The notes under the pieces: generated by a model
The model's input: the letters and a program-made list of their open reading frames with translations, nothing else
Databases searched by the model: none
Told to the model about the DNA's origin: nothing
Made by a program: the position numbers and the translations under genes
NCBI GenBank assembly: GCA_037178625.1
Contig: CM074127.1
Span: 3,906,001-3,970,000 of the forward strand
Reading direction: 5' to 3'
Source: Skeletonema tropicum
Taxonomy: Eukaryota > Bacillariophyta > Thalassiosirophyceae > Thalassiosirales > Thalassiosiraceae
DNA length: 64,000 nt
Shown: in pieces, positions 10,667 through 20,224 of the stretch
Position numbering within the stretch: position 1 is the first letter of the stretch
Layout of the letters: the number at the start of each line of letters is the position of its first letter

Positions 10667-11701
10667 TTACTCAAGATAGGCTCCAAGAGTTTCGTTTTCA
10701 TAATCAAGAATGAAGTCAGCGAATCCACCCTGACCACCTTCATCTGCTGATGATTGAGAATTCATGGAACTATGTTTGCTTTCCATTACGCCATTCATTC
10801 CAACGTTCATTGCTGCTCTCTTTACTGCTCTCAAGTTAGTTGGTACATCCTCTCTTATCCTCCATTCCAATGCGGCTCTGCATCATGAAAAAGTTGGTAA
10901 GAACAAGGTTGATAGAAACTACAAAAAAAGAAAGAATCGAAAGGATGAGTAAACTTACACTGGCACTGGCCCTTTCGGCCGCACATCAACAGTGTAGCTG
11001 ACTGTTGTCTCAGCTTCACCAGTAAATGGATTATCTGGCATTTGCACTACACGCCATGTTCCATCAAATTCGGAGAAGAACTGACTGTCTACGCATTTAA
11101 AGTTGATTCGACGCTCCTCCGGGAACATGCTCGATGATGACACTGGTGAAGGACTCAACTTTGCATCTAATTCGTGTGACTGTGTTATTGGTCCAGCCTT
11201 CCCAGCAACTACAATGGATTCTGTCATGTCCATCGTTACGTCGGCGCCGAATTCAAAGCCAATGATTTTCTGTGCACCTCTTTGATATAATCTGCATTCA
11301 TAAGAGCCATCCCCTGCATTGCCAGTAGGAGCTCCACTGACACGCTTGCTAGCTACCAAGTTCGGGACATGAGTACTTAAATTGTCATAGTCAGTGAGAA
11401 TTGCCCACACATCCATCAACGAGGCATCCACAACGATTTCGCCAGCGATACGTCTTGAATTTGATGATGTCTTCTCGATTCTAACAGCAACTAGCTCACA
11501 TTCTTCACCGGTTGTAGATACTTCTGACGCAGATGGAGTTCCTCCAAACCACCATGACATTTGAAGCGACGATGATGATGACTTTGTTGTTGTTGCTGCT
11601 GCTGTTGATTTTGTTATTATGCAGTGCTGGGGCGGTGGTGACACGAAAGCATTCACGTTGACCCCGACAGAGAGAAGAAATGCAGAAAGTACTATTTTCA
11701 T
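10667..11701 (-). CDS. Plastid-targeted SRPBCC (polyketide cyclase/START-like) protein
   Basis: Exon 1 is 10959-11701 and exon 2 10667-10877, with an intron 10878-10958 (GTAAGT...CAG). The splice gives ...KGPVPV|AALEWRIRED and a protein of 317 residues. I chose the ATG at 11701 because it begins a clean signal peptide (MKIVLSAFLLSVGVNVNA) followed by FVSPP, the ASAFAP-type plastid signal of diatoms; the frame upstream has only a TTG. Residues 80-240 show the SRPBCC lipid-binding fold (EIVVDASLMDVWAILTDYDN, ...FSEFDGTWRVV), as in plant plastid cyclase/dehydrase-like proteins. Such proteins bind hydrophobic ligands in the plastid, but the ligand cannot be read from sequence. The conserved PVAALEWRIREDVPTN segment straddles the intron and supports the model. 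Confidence 0.87.
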
Positions 11702-12366
11702 CTTGAGAATTGTTGAGTAAACTGGCAAGGCTGCTGAAAAATGACTGTAGTGTGATCTCTATTTCTTCGTAACAATTGATATGGTAGTCAGAGGTGATAG
11801 ATAAAGCAGCTGTCGTAGTTATTTACTTACTGAATAAGAGCAATGCTTATTCCACCTGTTCTTTTCCACATGGTGGTGTCAGTTGCTTCAGTGTTGCGTT
11901 GCCACAAACTGGCGCGAGCCGCGAGCGATGGAGGGCGAGTCAGCGCAAAGATAGGACGTGGGCGGCGTGGGCCGTGCAAGGAATAAATGTGACATTACTT
12001 AATTGACACATCATTACACACTTGATATGTAAGCTGTCTCACAATTCACAATGCATGCTCAAGCTCAAATAAATAAGCAACGACAACACTTTTCAAAATT
12101 TTGCATGCGGCCGGAGTACTGTAGTTTGCTCGTAATAGTCGTAGTAGTAGTCCTTCTCTCTCGAGCTCTAGAGTAAAGAGAGAGAGAGAGAGAGAGGTGC
12201 AGTCTTTCATCAGAAGCCTTAATAACGTTGGGGAAGGGCGAGTAGAAGGTTTTTGCATTCATTACTATTTTGCAACAAGATGTATCAACAGATGTGTCAA
12301 GATTTTGTAGATTCAGATAGAGAAGATAGTTGTCAATAAAAAATCATACCAATACGTACAAATAAA
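11702..12366. promoter_or_regulatory. Divergent intergenic region with GA microsatellite
   Basis: This lies between divergent start codons. It contains a GA dinucleotide run at about 12176-12196, preceded by CTCTCTCGAGCTCTAGAG, so the complementary CT and GA tracts could fold into a hairpin. No coding region is supported. Confidence 0.5.
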
Positions 12367-14442
12367 ATGAATGATCTTGACGATAGAATCGCCGCTAAGC
12401 GGAAAGAAAGGAAGAAAACTAAGAGTAAAAAGAAGCGTCGTTCTCTTGAAGAGTATGATGGTGTTGTTATTGGCCAACTGAAATCTCCACCTGAACTGCT
12501 TCTGAACAACAATCAAGCTTCGAAGTTCAGTGGCAGTAGTATCGATAGCAGCTTAAGTAGTAAAGGGAAGAATTCGAAGGACGGGAGCTCGGAACATTAT
12601 GTTGTGAAAGTTGCAAACATGCCAACAGACAACATGCCCGGAGCATATGCGGCTAAACCAACTGATGTATCTAGAGCAGAACAATTTAAGAATGGTACGC
12701 CATCAACTGAAGCAGAACCAGCAACCAAACCTGGAGCATTTAGTGCAACCTTTGAAGATTTGTCGGCAGCAGAGAGACTGAAGTTTGGGATGGTGTCGGC
12801 AGAGATTCAACCAGCGACAATACCGGGTGCATTTCGTGCCAGCAATGAAGATTTATCGGCAGCAGAAAGACTGAAATTTGGGATGGCGTCAGCAGAGATC
12901 AAACCAGCGGCAATACCGGGTGCATTTAGTGGCATGGCGTCAGCAGAGATCAAACCAGCGACGATGCCGGGTGCATTTAGAGCTAGCAATGAAGATTTAT
13001 CGGCAGCGGAAAGGCTCAAATTTGGCTTAGTTTCAAACGCTGAAGTTTCACAAGTGACACAAACCCCGCAACCGCAACCGCAACCGCAAGCCCCAGGCGT
13101 TTATTCCATGAGTAACGAAGAGATGACCGCGGCGGAAAGATTGAAGTTTGGCATTGCGCAACCTTTGCCTGTTATAGATCACCAAGCATCAGGTTTTGAT
13201 CGAACATCTGACTACAATCAAAGCTACGCGTCAAATTTGACGAATGACTATTGGGCAACGCAACCAAATCAAGAGGAGAACAGTGATGCAGTGGTTCAAG
13301 CTGAAGTAGTGTCTGATCATGATCATGATGGTGGTGGTGATGACGATTTCCTTACACACGAATCCGACGTATTCCATTGGGATGGGGAATTGAAACCAAA
13401 GCAATGGCGTTATCTCTTTACTATTTGCTCAGTTCTATCATTCATAATCATTATCAGCCTGTCAGCAGCTTTGGATGCAGCAAAAAACAAAAACTCTGCA
13501 TCTTCTGCTGGTGAGAATACAAAACCAAAGCAACAAATACCAACAATATCGCCTGAACTTCCACCAGTTGATGTCAGCTGGTGCTTTAATACCTCTGAGT
13601 TCATGGAAAATGCTCGGTATGCATCGCTTCGATCAGCACTTGTCGCTTCTGGGATATCGACTGGTACCGAGTTTGCGACTGATGATTCCTACCAACGCAA
13701 GTCATTATGCTGGTTGACGTTTGGAGATGCATTACAAATTAATTCGTCTGATCCGTTCATTGAGCAACGATATGCACTAGCTACATTATTTTACAAATTC
13801 AATGAACCTAACAAACTTTTGTCATCAGGTTGGCTAGCAGGCAAACAAGAATGCAACTGGACGCCAATGGTAGAATGTGATGTGAGAACAGGATCAACGG
13901 TTTCAAAACTCAATATCTCAGGTTTGGATTTGCAAGGACAGCTTCCAAAAGAATTAAGCTCTCTTCGATATGTTACTCATCTTGACTTGTCGAAAAACCT
14001 CCTGAACGGGGGCGTAGCGAGAGCAACATCAGGCTGGAATGAGTTACAAGAACTCAGGCTTGCACATAACAGGCTCGAAACAGTACCGGATATAATTGAC
14101 GTCATGTCGTCAATGACTTACTTTGATATATCTTCGAACAACATCACTGGCCAAATTCCATCATTTTTGACATTTGCGAGAAACCTTGAATACCTGGATA
14201 TATCTTCGAATGCATTCAGCAGCGTCATTCCAGGCTATTTGGGTGGCAATCTACAACTGCTGGATTCGTTGTATATGCACTCAAATGATATAACTGGTAA
14301 AGTACCACAATCAATTTGTGACCTACGCAACGTCAACTTGAGACATCTGAGCGTTGATTGCGGTGTTTGGGAGGCACTTTTGGCAAGTGATGTCAGTTGT
14401 GATGTACCGCAATGCTGCACAGCTTGCAATGATTATGATTAG
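12367..14442 (+). CDS. Leucine-rich-repeat single-pass membrane protein with N-terminal 31-residue repeats
   Basis: This single exon encodes 691 residues. It starts with a Lys/Arg-rich segment (residues 8-27). About residues 90-265 consist of degenerate copies of a 31-residue repeat built on PGAF(R/S)ASNEDLSAAERLKFG. One transmembrane helix follows near residue 350 (YLFTICSVLSFIIIISLSAAL). The last 320 residues contain a Cys-bounded region (CNWTPMVECD) and LRRs of the plant type (LDLSKNLL, LRLAHNRLETVPDII, YFDISSNNITGQIPSFL). The C-terminus is Cys-rich (CDVPQCC). The layout, N-terminus inside and LRRs outside, is that of the large diatom LRR membrane family of unknown ligand. No kinase domain is present. 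The role is probably extracellular recognition or adhesion, which is inference. Confidence 0.88.
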   Translation: MNDLDDRIAAKRKERKKTKSKKKRRSLEEYDGVVIGQLKSPPELLLNNNQASKFSGSSIDSSLSSKGKNSKDGSSEHYVVKVANMPTDNMPGAYAAKPTDVSRAEQFKNGTPSTEAEPATKPGAFSATFEDLSAAERLKFGMVSAEIQPATIPGAFRASNEDLSAAERLKFGMASAEIKPAAIPGAFSGMASAEIKPATMPGAFRASNEDLSAAERLKFGLVSNAEVSQVTQTPQPQPQPQAPGVYSMSNEEMTAAERLKFGIAQPLPVIDHQASGFDRTSDYNQSYASNLTNDYWATQPNQEENSDAVVQAEVVSDHDHDGGGDDDFLTHESDVFHWDGELKPKQWRYLFTICSVLSFIIIISLSAALDAAKNKNSASSAGENTKPKQQIPTISPELPPVDVSWCFNTSEFMENARYASLRSALVASGISTGTEFATDDSYQRKSLCWLTFGDALQINSSDPFIEQRYALATLFYKFNEPNKLLSSGWLAGKQECNWTPMVECDVRTGSTVSKLNISGLDLQGQLPKELSSLRYVTHLDLSKNLLNGGVARATSGWNELQELRLAHNRLETVPDIIDVMSSMTYFDISSNNITGQIPSFLTFARNLEYLDISSNAFSSVIPGYLGGNLQLLDSLYMHSNDITGKVPQSICDLRNVNLRHLSVDCGVWEALLASDVSCDVPQCCTACNDYD

Positions 14443-14548
14443 TTGGACAAGAAGAACTTCATGAAGTAAATTAATATGTATGAAATTAGAACTGAATTAA
14501 TAGCTTGTGCCATACCATACTCTTGAAGGTCATCTATTGTGATTTCAC

Positions 14549-15109
14549 TTAACCATATGGTGTTGTACCAACTACAAATGATGCTTTGCTCGTTGCTTCT
14601 ATTAGTCCTTTACCAAGTGACTTGAAAAGTCTCTTTGCTTTCACTTTCCAACCCTTCTTTTTCATTTCTTCTATTCTCTCTTGCTCTGCTTTCAGTTTCT
14701 CAGCTTTCACAATGTGCTCAATGATTAGCCTGTTATACTTTTCATTTCTTTCTTTCAGAGATTCAGCAATAGCAGTCTCCAAGTCAGTCTCTCGCTCCGT
14801 GTAATTCCAGCCAAGGCTTCGGCGAGGGGGCATGTCGGGCTCAGCATCCGTCGATAGCTCATCGACAACATTGTACGATCGTGTACGCACTACTGAGAAA
14901 CGCACTCTGTGTCGCTGTCCTGATTGCATCAAGTGCTCTTCTTGGAAATGCTCTGAAGAAGCAGACGATTCATCGTCATCAGTGCTGCTGTCGCTACTAA
15001 TTATTATGGATGGGACGGAGTTTCTCCCATTTTGCTCCGAGCTCTCTATTTTAAATGATAAAGAAGGCATGTCGAAACCTGCTGTTTCACTACCGCTGCT
15101 TTTGCTCAT
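14549..15109 (-). CDS. Small diatom-type protein with VRFS...LGW motif
   Basis: This is a single-exon protein of 186 residues. The N-terminal half is Ser/Asp/Glu-rich and probably disordered. Residues 68-108 contain VRFSVVRTRSYNVV...PPRRSLGWNY, a segment that resembles a short block recurring in many uncharacterised diatom proteins (pattern VxFxxVxxRxY...PPxxLGW). It is followed by a charged coiled coil (about 115-160) and a C-terminal basic stretch (KAKRLFKSLGKG). No enzyme motif is seen. Family membership is from memory of the pattern, not from a search. It converges with the LRR gene, 106 bp between stops. Confidence 0.7.
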   Translation of the reverse strand: MSKSSGSETAGFDMPSLSFKIESSEQNGRNSVPSIIISSDSSTDDDESSASSEHFQEEHLMQSGQRHRVRFSVVRTRSYNVVDELSTDAEPDMPPRRSLGWNYTERETDLETAIAESLKERNEKYNRLIIEHIVKAEKLKAEQERIEEMKKKGWKVKAKRLFKSLGKGLIEATSKASFVVGTTPYG

Positions 15110-15574
15110 TGCGATGTATCTTTAAAATGTATAGTTCTCCGGTTGCGCTGTTGTACTGATAGTTTATGTCAACTGTTTATCTGTGAGCTGTTCTTGTTTA
15201 GTCGTTGTTTGTTTGTGTTGTGGACTGTGTGGTCGGCGTTGAAGCGTGCTCTTGTTTGCTTCGAAATCGAAAAAATGTGAGTCAGCGTCAGCCGTGCTGC
15301 TCTGCATCTGTTCCCTGCGTTGGTGGGATTAGATTTTGGGTTCGATGGTGTTCTTTGATGGTCCCACTGGGACTGCCTTACGGCTTCTCCGACGGGTGAT
15401 TGGTCATTGCTTTTGGTTTGTCCTTCCATCCGTCCGAAATGTCCTGAAGTGTCCTCTTCCAGCGTCAGCACTTCATCACCCATCACGCATCGCACCATCA
15501 TTTACACATTCACCATTCACTTCACTCTCCACGCACCACAAACTTTTCATCGAGCGAGCTCGAACACCTCCACC
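15110..15574. promoter_or_regulatory. Divergent promoter region
   Basis: This lies between divergent start codons and is the likely promoter and leader of both the small protein and Hsp33. The plus-strand open frame that runs into Hsp33 from 15407 starts without ATG and is C/A/T-rich leader sequence. I see no specific regulatory motif. Confidence 0.4.
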
Positions 15575-16789
15575 ATGGCGAAGCTGCGGACGTCTCTACT
15601 TCCATCTATCATGACGACAGTAGTATCTCTGTCATTCCTCTCAAAAGTGCGCCCTATCGTCGCCTTCCAGGCACCTACATCCGCACGCCGGCACTTTTCC
15701 TCTAAGAATGCAGCTTTTGGAAGAACAACATTCCGTCATATTCCAGGTGATTTAGTGTCTTGGAGAATGACATCATCTGAAGATGAATCCGAGGCGCAGA
15801 CAGCAACTACTACCACTCCTGATTTGAAAGAATTTGAAAACAAAAACAATCTGGATGATCAAATCTTCTCCGCTATTTCGGCAGATGGAGGTCTCAAGGT
15901 TACAGTCGCTACTGTTCGTAACTTGCTTAACGAAATGATGATACAGCATGAAATGAACCCTGTCGCTGGAGATGCGCTAGGACGTGCCACAATATGCGGT
16001 CTTTTAGCGTCGAATGGAATGCAGGAGGATCAGATGTTTCAGCTCAGTTTGAAGGGTGATGGGCCTCTTCGCGGAGTAGTTTCCATTTGTAATGGAAAGG
16101 GACAGGCAAAAGGATATTGTGGCAACCCAAGTTTGAGTGACGACTTCACACTGCAAGAAGCGATTGGAGCTGGGACTGTCCAAGTTGTAAAGAATCATCC
16201 TGATTGGCCAAGACCTTACAATGGTATCACTGGTATTAGACATGGAGACATTGATAGGGACGTTGGAATTTATCTTGCCGAATCCGAACAACGCTCGTGC
16301 GCACTAGCTGCATCCACGTCATTTAATGGAATTCTTTGTGCTTCAGCTGGCGGATACCTTGTTGAGAGGCTTCCTGACTGTACCCCTGAGACCATGTCAC
16401 ATATGGAAAAGAACCTAGGGAAGCTTGTAGAAATGAACGGAGAAGACAAGGCATTACCTGTTAATTTGATGCTTGAAGGGAAAACTCCTGTAGATATTGC
16501 AAGCATTTTGTTGGATGGGCTGGGCATGAAACCTCTGAACCAAATCACTCCTAAAGAATATTGTGAGTGCAGCGAAGATAAGCTATTCCGGTCACTACGT
16601 CTTTTGCCTCGCGAGGAAGTTGATGAAGTGCTGAAGGCGACAGGAAAGATCGAGGCTAGGTGTGAATTTTGTGGCAAGGTGTACAGAATGGGACCGGAAG
16701 AAGTCATGAAAAGATTCGCAGAAGCATCTGGCGATCCTTCTAAAGATGAGGACTTTGAACAAGAATTACAAAGCAAAGCTAATGAATAG
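15575..16789 (+). CDS. Redox-regulated chaperone Hsp33, plastid-targeted
   Basis: Hsp33 is a holdase that is switched on by oxidation of a zinc centre. This single-exon gene encodes 404 residues. I start at the ATG on 15575 (CACCATGG). It gives a signal peptide ending in PIVAFQAP, the ASAFAP plastid motif, and a transit-like region to about residue 85. The Hsp33 core follows (residues 90-400: VTVATVRNLLNEM, LKGDGPLRGVV, GKGQAKGYCGNP, HGDIDRDVGIYLAESEQ). The zinc switch is complete: CEC near residue 330, then 30 residues, then CEFC. The natural place of action is the stroma, where redox state changes with light. Its stop lies only 72 bp from that of MSH2 on the opposite strand, so the 3' UTRs probably overlap. 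Confidence 0.93.
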   Translation: MAKLRTSLLPSIMTTVVSLSFLSKVRPIVAFQAPTSARRHFSSKNAAFGRTTFRHIPGDLVSWRMTSSEDESEAQTATTTTPDLKEFENKNNLDDQIFSAISADGGLKVTVATVRNLLNEMMIQHEMNPVAGDALGRATICGLLASNGMQEDQMFQLSLKGDGPLRGVVSICNGKGQAKGYCGNPSLSDDFTLQEAIGAGTVQVVKNHPDWPRPYNGITGIRHGDIDRDVGIYLAESEQRSCALAASTSFNGILCASAGGYLVERLPDCTPETMSHMEKNLGKLVEMNGEDKALPVNLMLEGKTPVDIASILLDGLGMKPLNQITPKEYCECSEDKLFRSLRLLPREEVDEVLKATGKIEARCEFCGKVYRMGPEEVMKRFAEASGDPSKDEDFEQELQSKANE

Positions 16790-16861
16790 AGTAATGAGTA
16801 AATAACATTTAATATTGGACAAACTAACATACGCATCTCTAAATTCAATTCAGAAACAAAA

Positions 16862-19763
16862 TCATGCATTAGGTCCAAAGCCATACTGCTGTAGTAAAGG
16901 CAGAATTGATTTTTTCAAATCTTCCTTGCCTAACTTGTCTAAAGGAAGTTGCTTGAATTTGCATAAAAACTTCATTGCAGCAGCAGTGCGTTCACTTGCG
17001 TCGTGGTTGACGACGTTGTCTCCTTGATCAGCATCCTTGGTACGTTTGCGATAGTCAAAGTTTTCTAGCTGCTTCGCTTTACGCTTGGCATTGGCAATAA
17101 TGGAAGCTGGCATATCAGCCATTTCTGCCACCTGGATACCGAAACTCTCAAGACAGGGACCTGGCCTGACCTCATAAAGGAAAGTCAATCCATTCTGCTT
17201 GTCTCCGTGCGCTGTTACATGACAATTGGTAACAGATGCTTCTTGCTCTTCTAAAGCAGTCAGCTCGTGAAAGTGAGTCGCAAAAACTGTCATGCATCCA
17301 ATCTTCTGGACAATGTGCTCAGAAATGGCTTTAGCTAAGCCAAAGCCATCAAATGTACTCGTTCCTCTGCCAAGTTCATCAATCACAATAAGACTACGCT
17401 TTGTCGACGTGCGTAAAATGGAGGAAGCCTCCAGCATCTCCGCCATGAAAGTAGAAATGCCCCTATCTTGTGCATCTCCAGCGCCCACACGGGCAAGGAT
17501 GTGATGTACAATATTTATCTTCGCCGAACTACATGGAACAAAACTCCCAATTTGAGCCATCGTTACAATTGCTCCCAAAGAACGAATGTAAGTACTCTTT
17601 CCTCCCATGTTAGGACCGGTCACGATGAGGTACGAAGACTCACCAAAGGTGAGATTGAAGTCATTGGCAATGAAATTCATGTCATCTTGAAGTTCAACAC
17701 ATGGATGACGTGCTTGTTCAAGCTGCATATAAAGCAGAAGGTTCACATGGTCAGAAATTATTCTCGAAAGGTAAGTATAGCAGTAACAAAATTGGAAGAA
17801 ACTCACTGTGATTCCTAATCCGTCTTCCTCGCCATCAGTCATTTCAGGACGGCAATAACCAGAACTGCTGTAAGCTGCAACTGCAGCAAAGCTTGCAAGT
17901 ACATCCAACTCTGCCAGCAGGGATGACGCACTCTCTAGGACAGGAACGTAAGTTGATGCAACCTCCATACACTTCATTACCATGTCTCGTTGCTTTTCCT
18001 CGTACTCCGTCATCAGATCTTTCTTCTTTGTACCCAATTGAGTCAGCTCTTTGGTTGAGAAATAAACTCCATTTTTGAGAATACGATGAATCTTTACACC
18101 ACGATCCTTCAGCTTGCTCTCTAACAGCTTTGCATCATTTGTCTTTGGAAGACGGAACTGCCACACACATGAAGTATTGCTGTTTGAGTCTACATCCTCA
18201 AGGCGCACTTGATTATTCCCTTGGCCACTGACGTCAGCCCAAATCTCATTCATTTCTTCGTGAATAGCTTCCAACTCTCCCTGAACTCCGTCTAACTCAT
18301 TCTTGATATCATGCAGATTCTCATCCAAGTCAGGCTTGATAATGAAGTCACGTGGCGCGGCATTGAAATCAATCACCTTTTCTGCAAGCTCAACCGCTTT
18401 ACCCAAGTGATTCATTACGCCTGATAATCCCTTGAAACAAGAGCTAAGTGCGCACATATCATCACTTCCTTCACTATGTTGCTGTTCCTCATCAGGAGGC
18501 ACCAAAGCTTGAAGCGAATCCAAAAGAGTAGGGAGACAATTATCAGCAAACAAATGTAATTTGTACAAGCACTCCAAGGCCTTGGAGGTACTACCCAAAT
18601 TCCCACCCTCTCTGGCCGCTCTTCCAACCGCATCTAATTTGTATCCCAATGCGTCAATATCCAAACCGCGGAAGGCTGCAAGTCCCTCTTCTCGTAGACG
18701 ATCACGTCCGATGCTATCTTCTACCAATTTGGCAACCACCTCCTGTCGGCGCATAATCTCCTTCAACTCCACACATGGCTGCCTCAACCACACTTCCAAC
18801 GTACGACTTCCCATCTTGGTTTGACATTGGTTCAAAACACCATATAGAGAATTGTTGGATGAGTTCCCACCCGTTAGGAGAGCAGCTCCACTTCCATTTC
18901 TGGGTGGGAATAAATGAATCGCTTCTGAGGCCGTTCTATCCAATGCTAGATGTGAATGTAATGTGCCAGATACGACACAGCAGGAGCCCTCACTATCGTC
19001 ACTTTCATCACAGAGAGATCGATCGGCATTGAAGAGATGGCCGATACACCATGATACCATTGGCTCTTCTGCCATGCGCTTGTCACCACGATATGCTAAA
19101 TGTGCCTCGGATGTTTCTCCACCAAGCAAGTGCTTCAGACATTGCTCTGCAAGCGATGATGCCTTTGCTTTGGAAAGATTTGGAAGTACGTTGACAGTCA
19201 TGGAACCATTATCATCATCGCCGTCATTGACATTACTTTCAGATACATCGACACGAGATTCAATGACATGCACCAACTGTTGCACTACTTTTGTTACCTC
19301 TGCAGCTGACCGTTTGGACTTTGCGGAAGACGACTCATTGCTGTTATTATCGTCCAAGCTTTCTGTACAAGCGACATATACTGTACTGACAGGTGCGAAC
19401 CTTGTCAATAAGGCGTCGACATTGGCAAAGGAACGTCGATCATCGAGGAATGTAAAGTACTCCAATTCATGTGAAACTTTATCGCCGTGTCCCGATCGTT
19501 TGAGCGGTTTGCGGACCACCACGGCTAGTTTGGCAGTGGATGAGTCATTTGTCGAGTTACCGCCGGCTGACGTTGTTGTTTTGAAATGAAGGAGGTGGTA
19601 TGAAGTGAGACTTTTGTCGATAGAAGGTGCATGCAACCTCATGCACCGATGATTGAGGATGATACTTACCGGACGTCGAACTTCTGCTCAGTAAAATTGT
19701 CACTACGGACATGGGCGACGACGGAGCATCCTCCGCATAGTTTCTAGCAGAGAAGAAGCTCAT
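16862..19763 (-). CDS. MSH2: DNA mismatch-repair protein MSH2
   Basis: MSH2 pairs with MSH6 or MSH3 to recognise mismatches. The proposed exons are 19578-19763 or a shorter first exon, the main exon 17807 onward, and 16862-17722. The 84-bp intron 17723-17806 (GTGAGT...ATGCAG) is a multiple of three and has no stop, so it can be read through. Removing it restores GIT|LEQARHPCVELQDD. The ATPase is intact: Walker A GPNMGGKST, VPCSSAKINIV, STFMAEMLEASSIL, Walker B LIVIDELGRGTSTFDGFG and ATHFHELTAL. These residues match MSH2 rather than MSH4/5/6. At the N-terminus a short exon from the ATG at 19763 can splice (donor GGTAAGT near 19669, acceptor CAG near 19565) into the main frame. Even so, only about 60 residues precede domain II (FLDDRRSFANVDALL), so the usual domain I of roughly 120 residues is not visible. 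The exact 5' structure is uncertain. Confidence 0.9.
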
Positions 19764-20224
19764 CGTCGAGATGATACGAGCATTCCTTCAAATATTATGA
19801 TGTTACTCCTACGTCGCTACTATTATTTTGACATCAATGCAGTGCTTTGATTTGATTTTTTGAAAGACAGTGAAAGAAAAAAGAAATGATCCAAAAATAT
19901 GACGTACAGTTTGCTTCCACTTCTGACATGCATTATGACACAATCCCCCGTGACACTTTTTACATCAAGGAAGATAGATATGATCAAAGTCAAAGGACAC
20001 AACGTTGGCGTTTTTGAGTGGTGTTGCAGGCGTAACCTCTTAGGCTTAGACTGTTGCTGCCAGGTTTTACATAATTGAACTCTGATCGAAGCTGTCCTGG
20101 AGGGGGTGGTTCTCTACATATCAGCAGAGATACATTAGCACAGCACCAGCTCGTTTTTTACTTCCATTATTTTTGTAGCCAACTGTTTTGATGTCAAGAT
20201 ATAATATTAGAGGACAGAAAAACC
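19764..20224. promoter_or_regulatory. Divergent region between MSH2 and HBS1
   Basis: This lies between the divergent MSH2 and HBS1 start codons. It would be the only room for an additional MSH2 5' exon. I see no open stretch in it resembling MutS domain I. No other feature is visible. Confidence 0.45.

Noticed and set aside
16862..19642. MSH4 or MSH5 as an alternative to MSH2, because domain I seems absent
   Set aside because: The ATPase block (GPNMGGKST, VPCSSAKINIV, ARVGAGD, STFMAEMLEASSIL, ELGRGTSTFDGFGLA) fits MSH2 and not MSH4 or MSH5.
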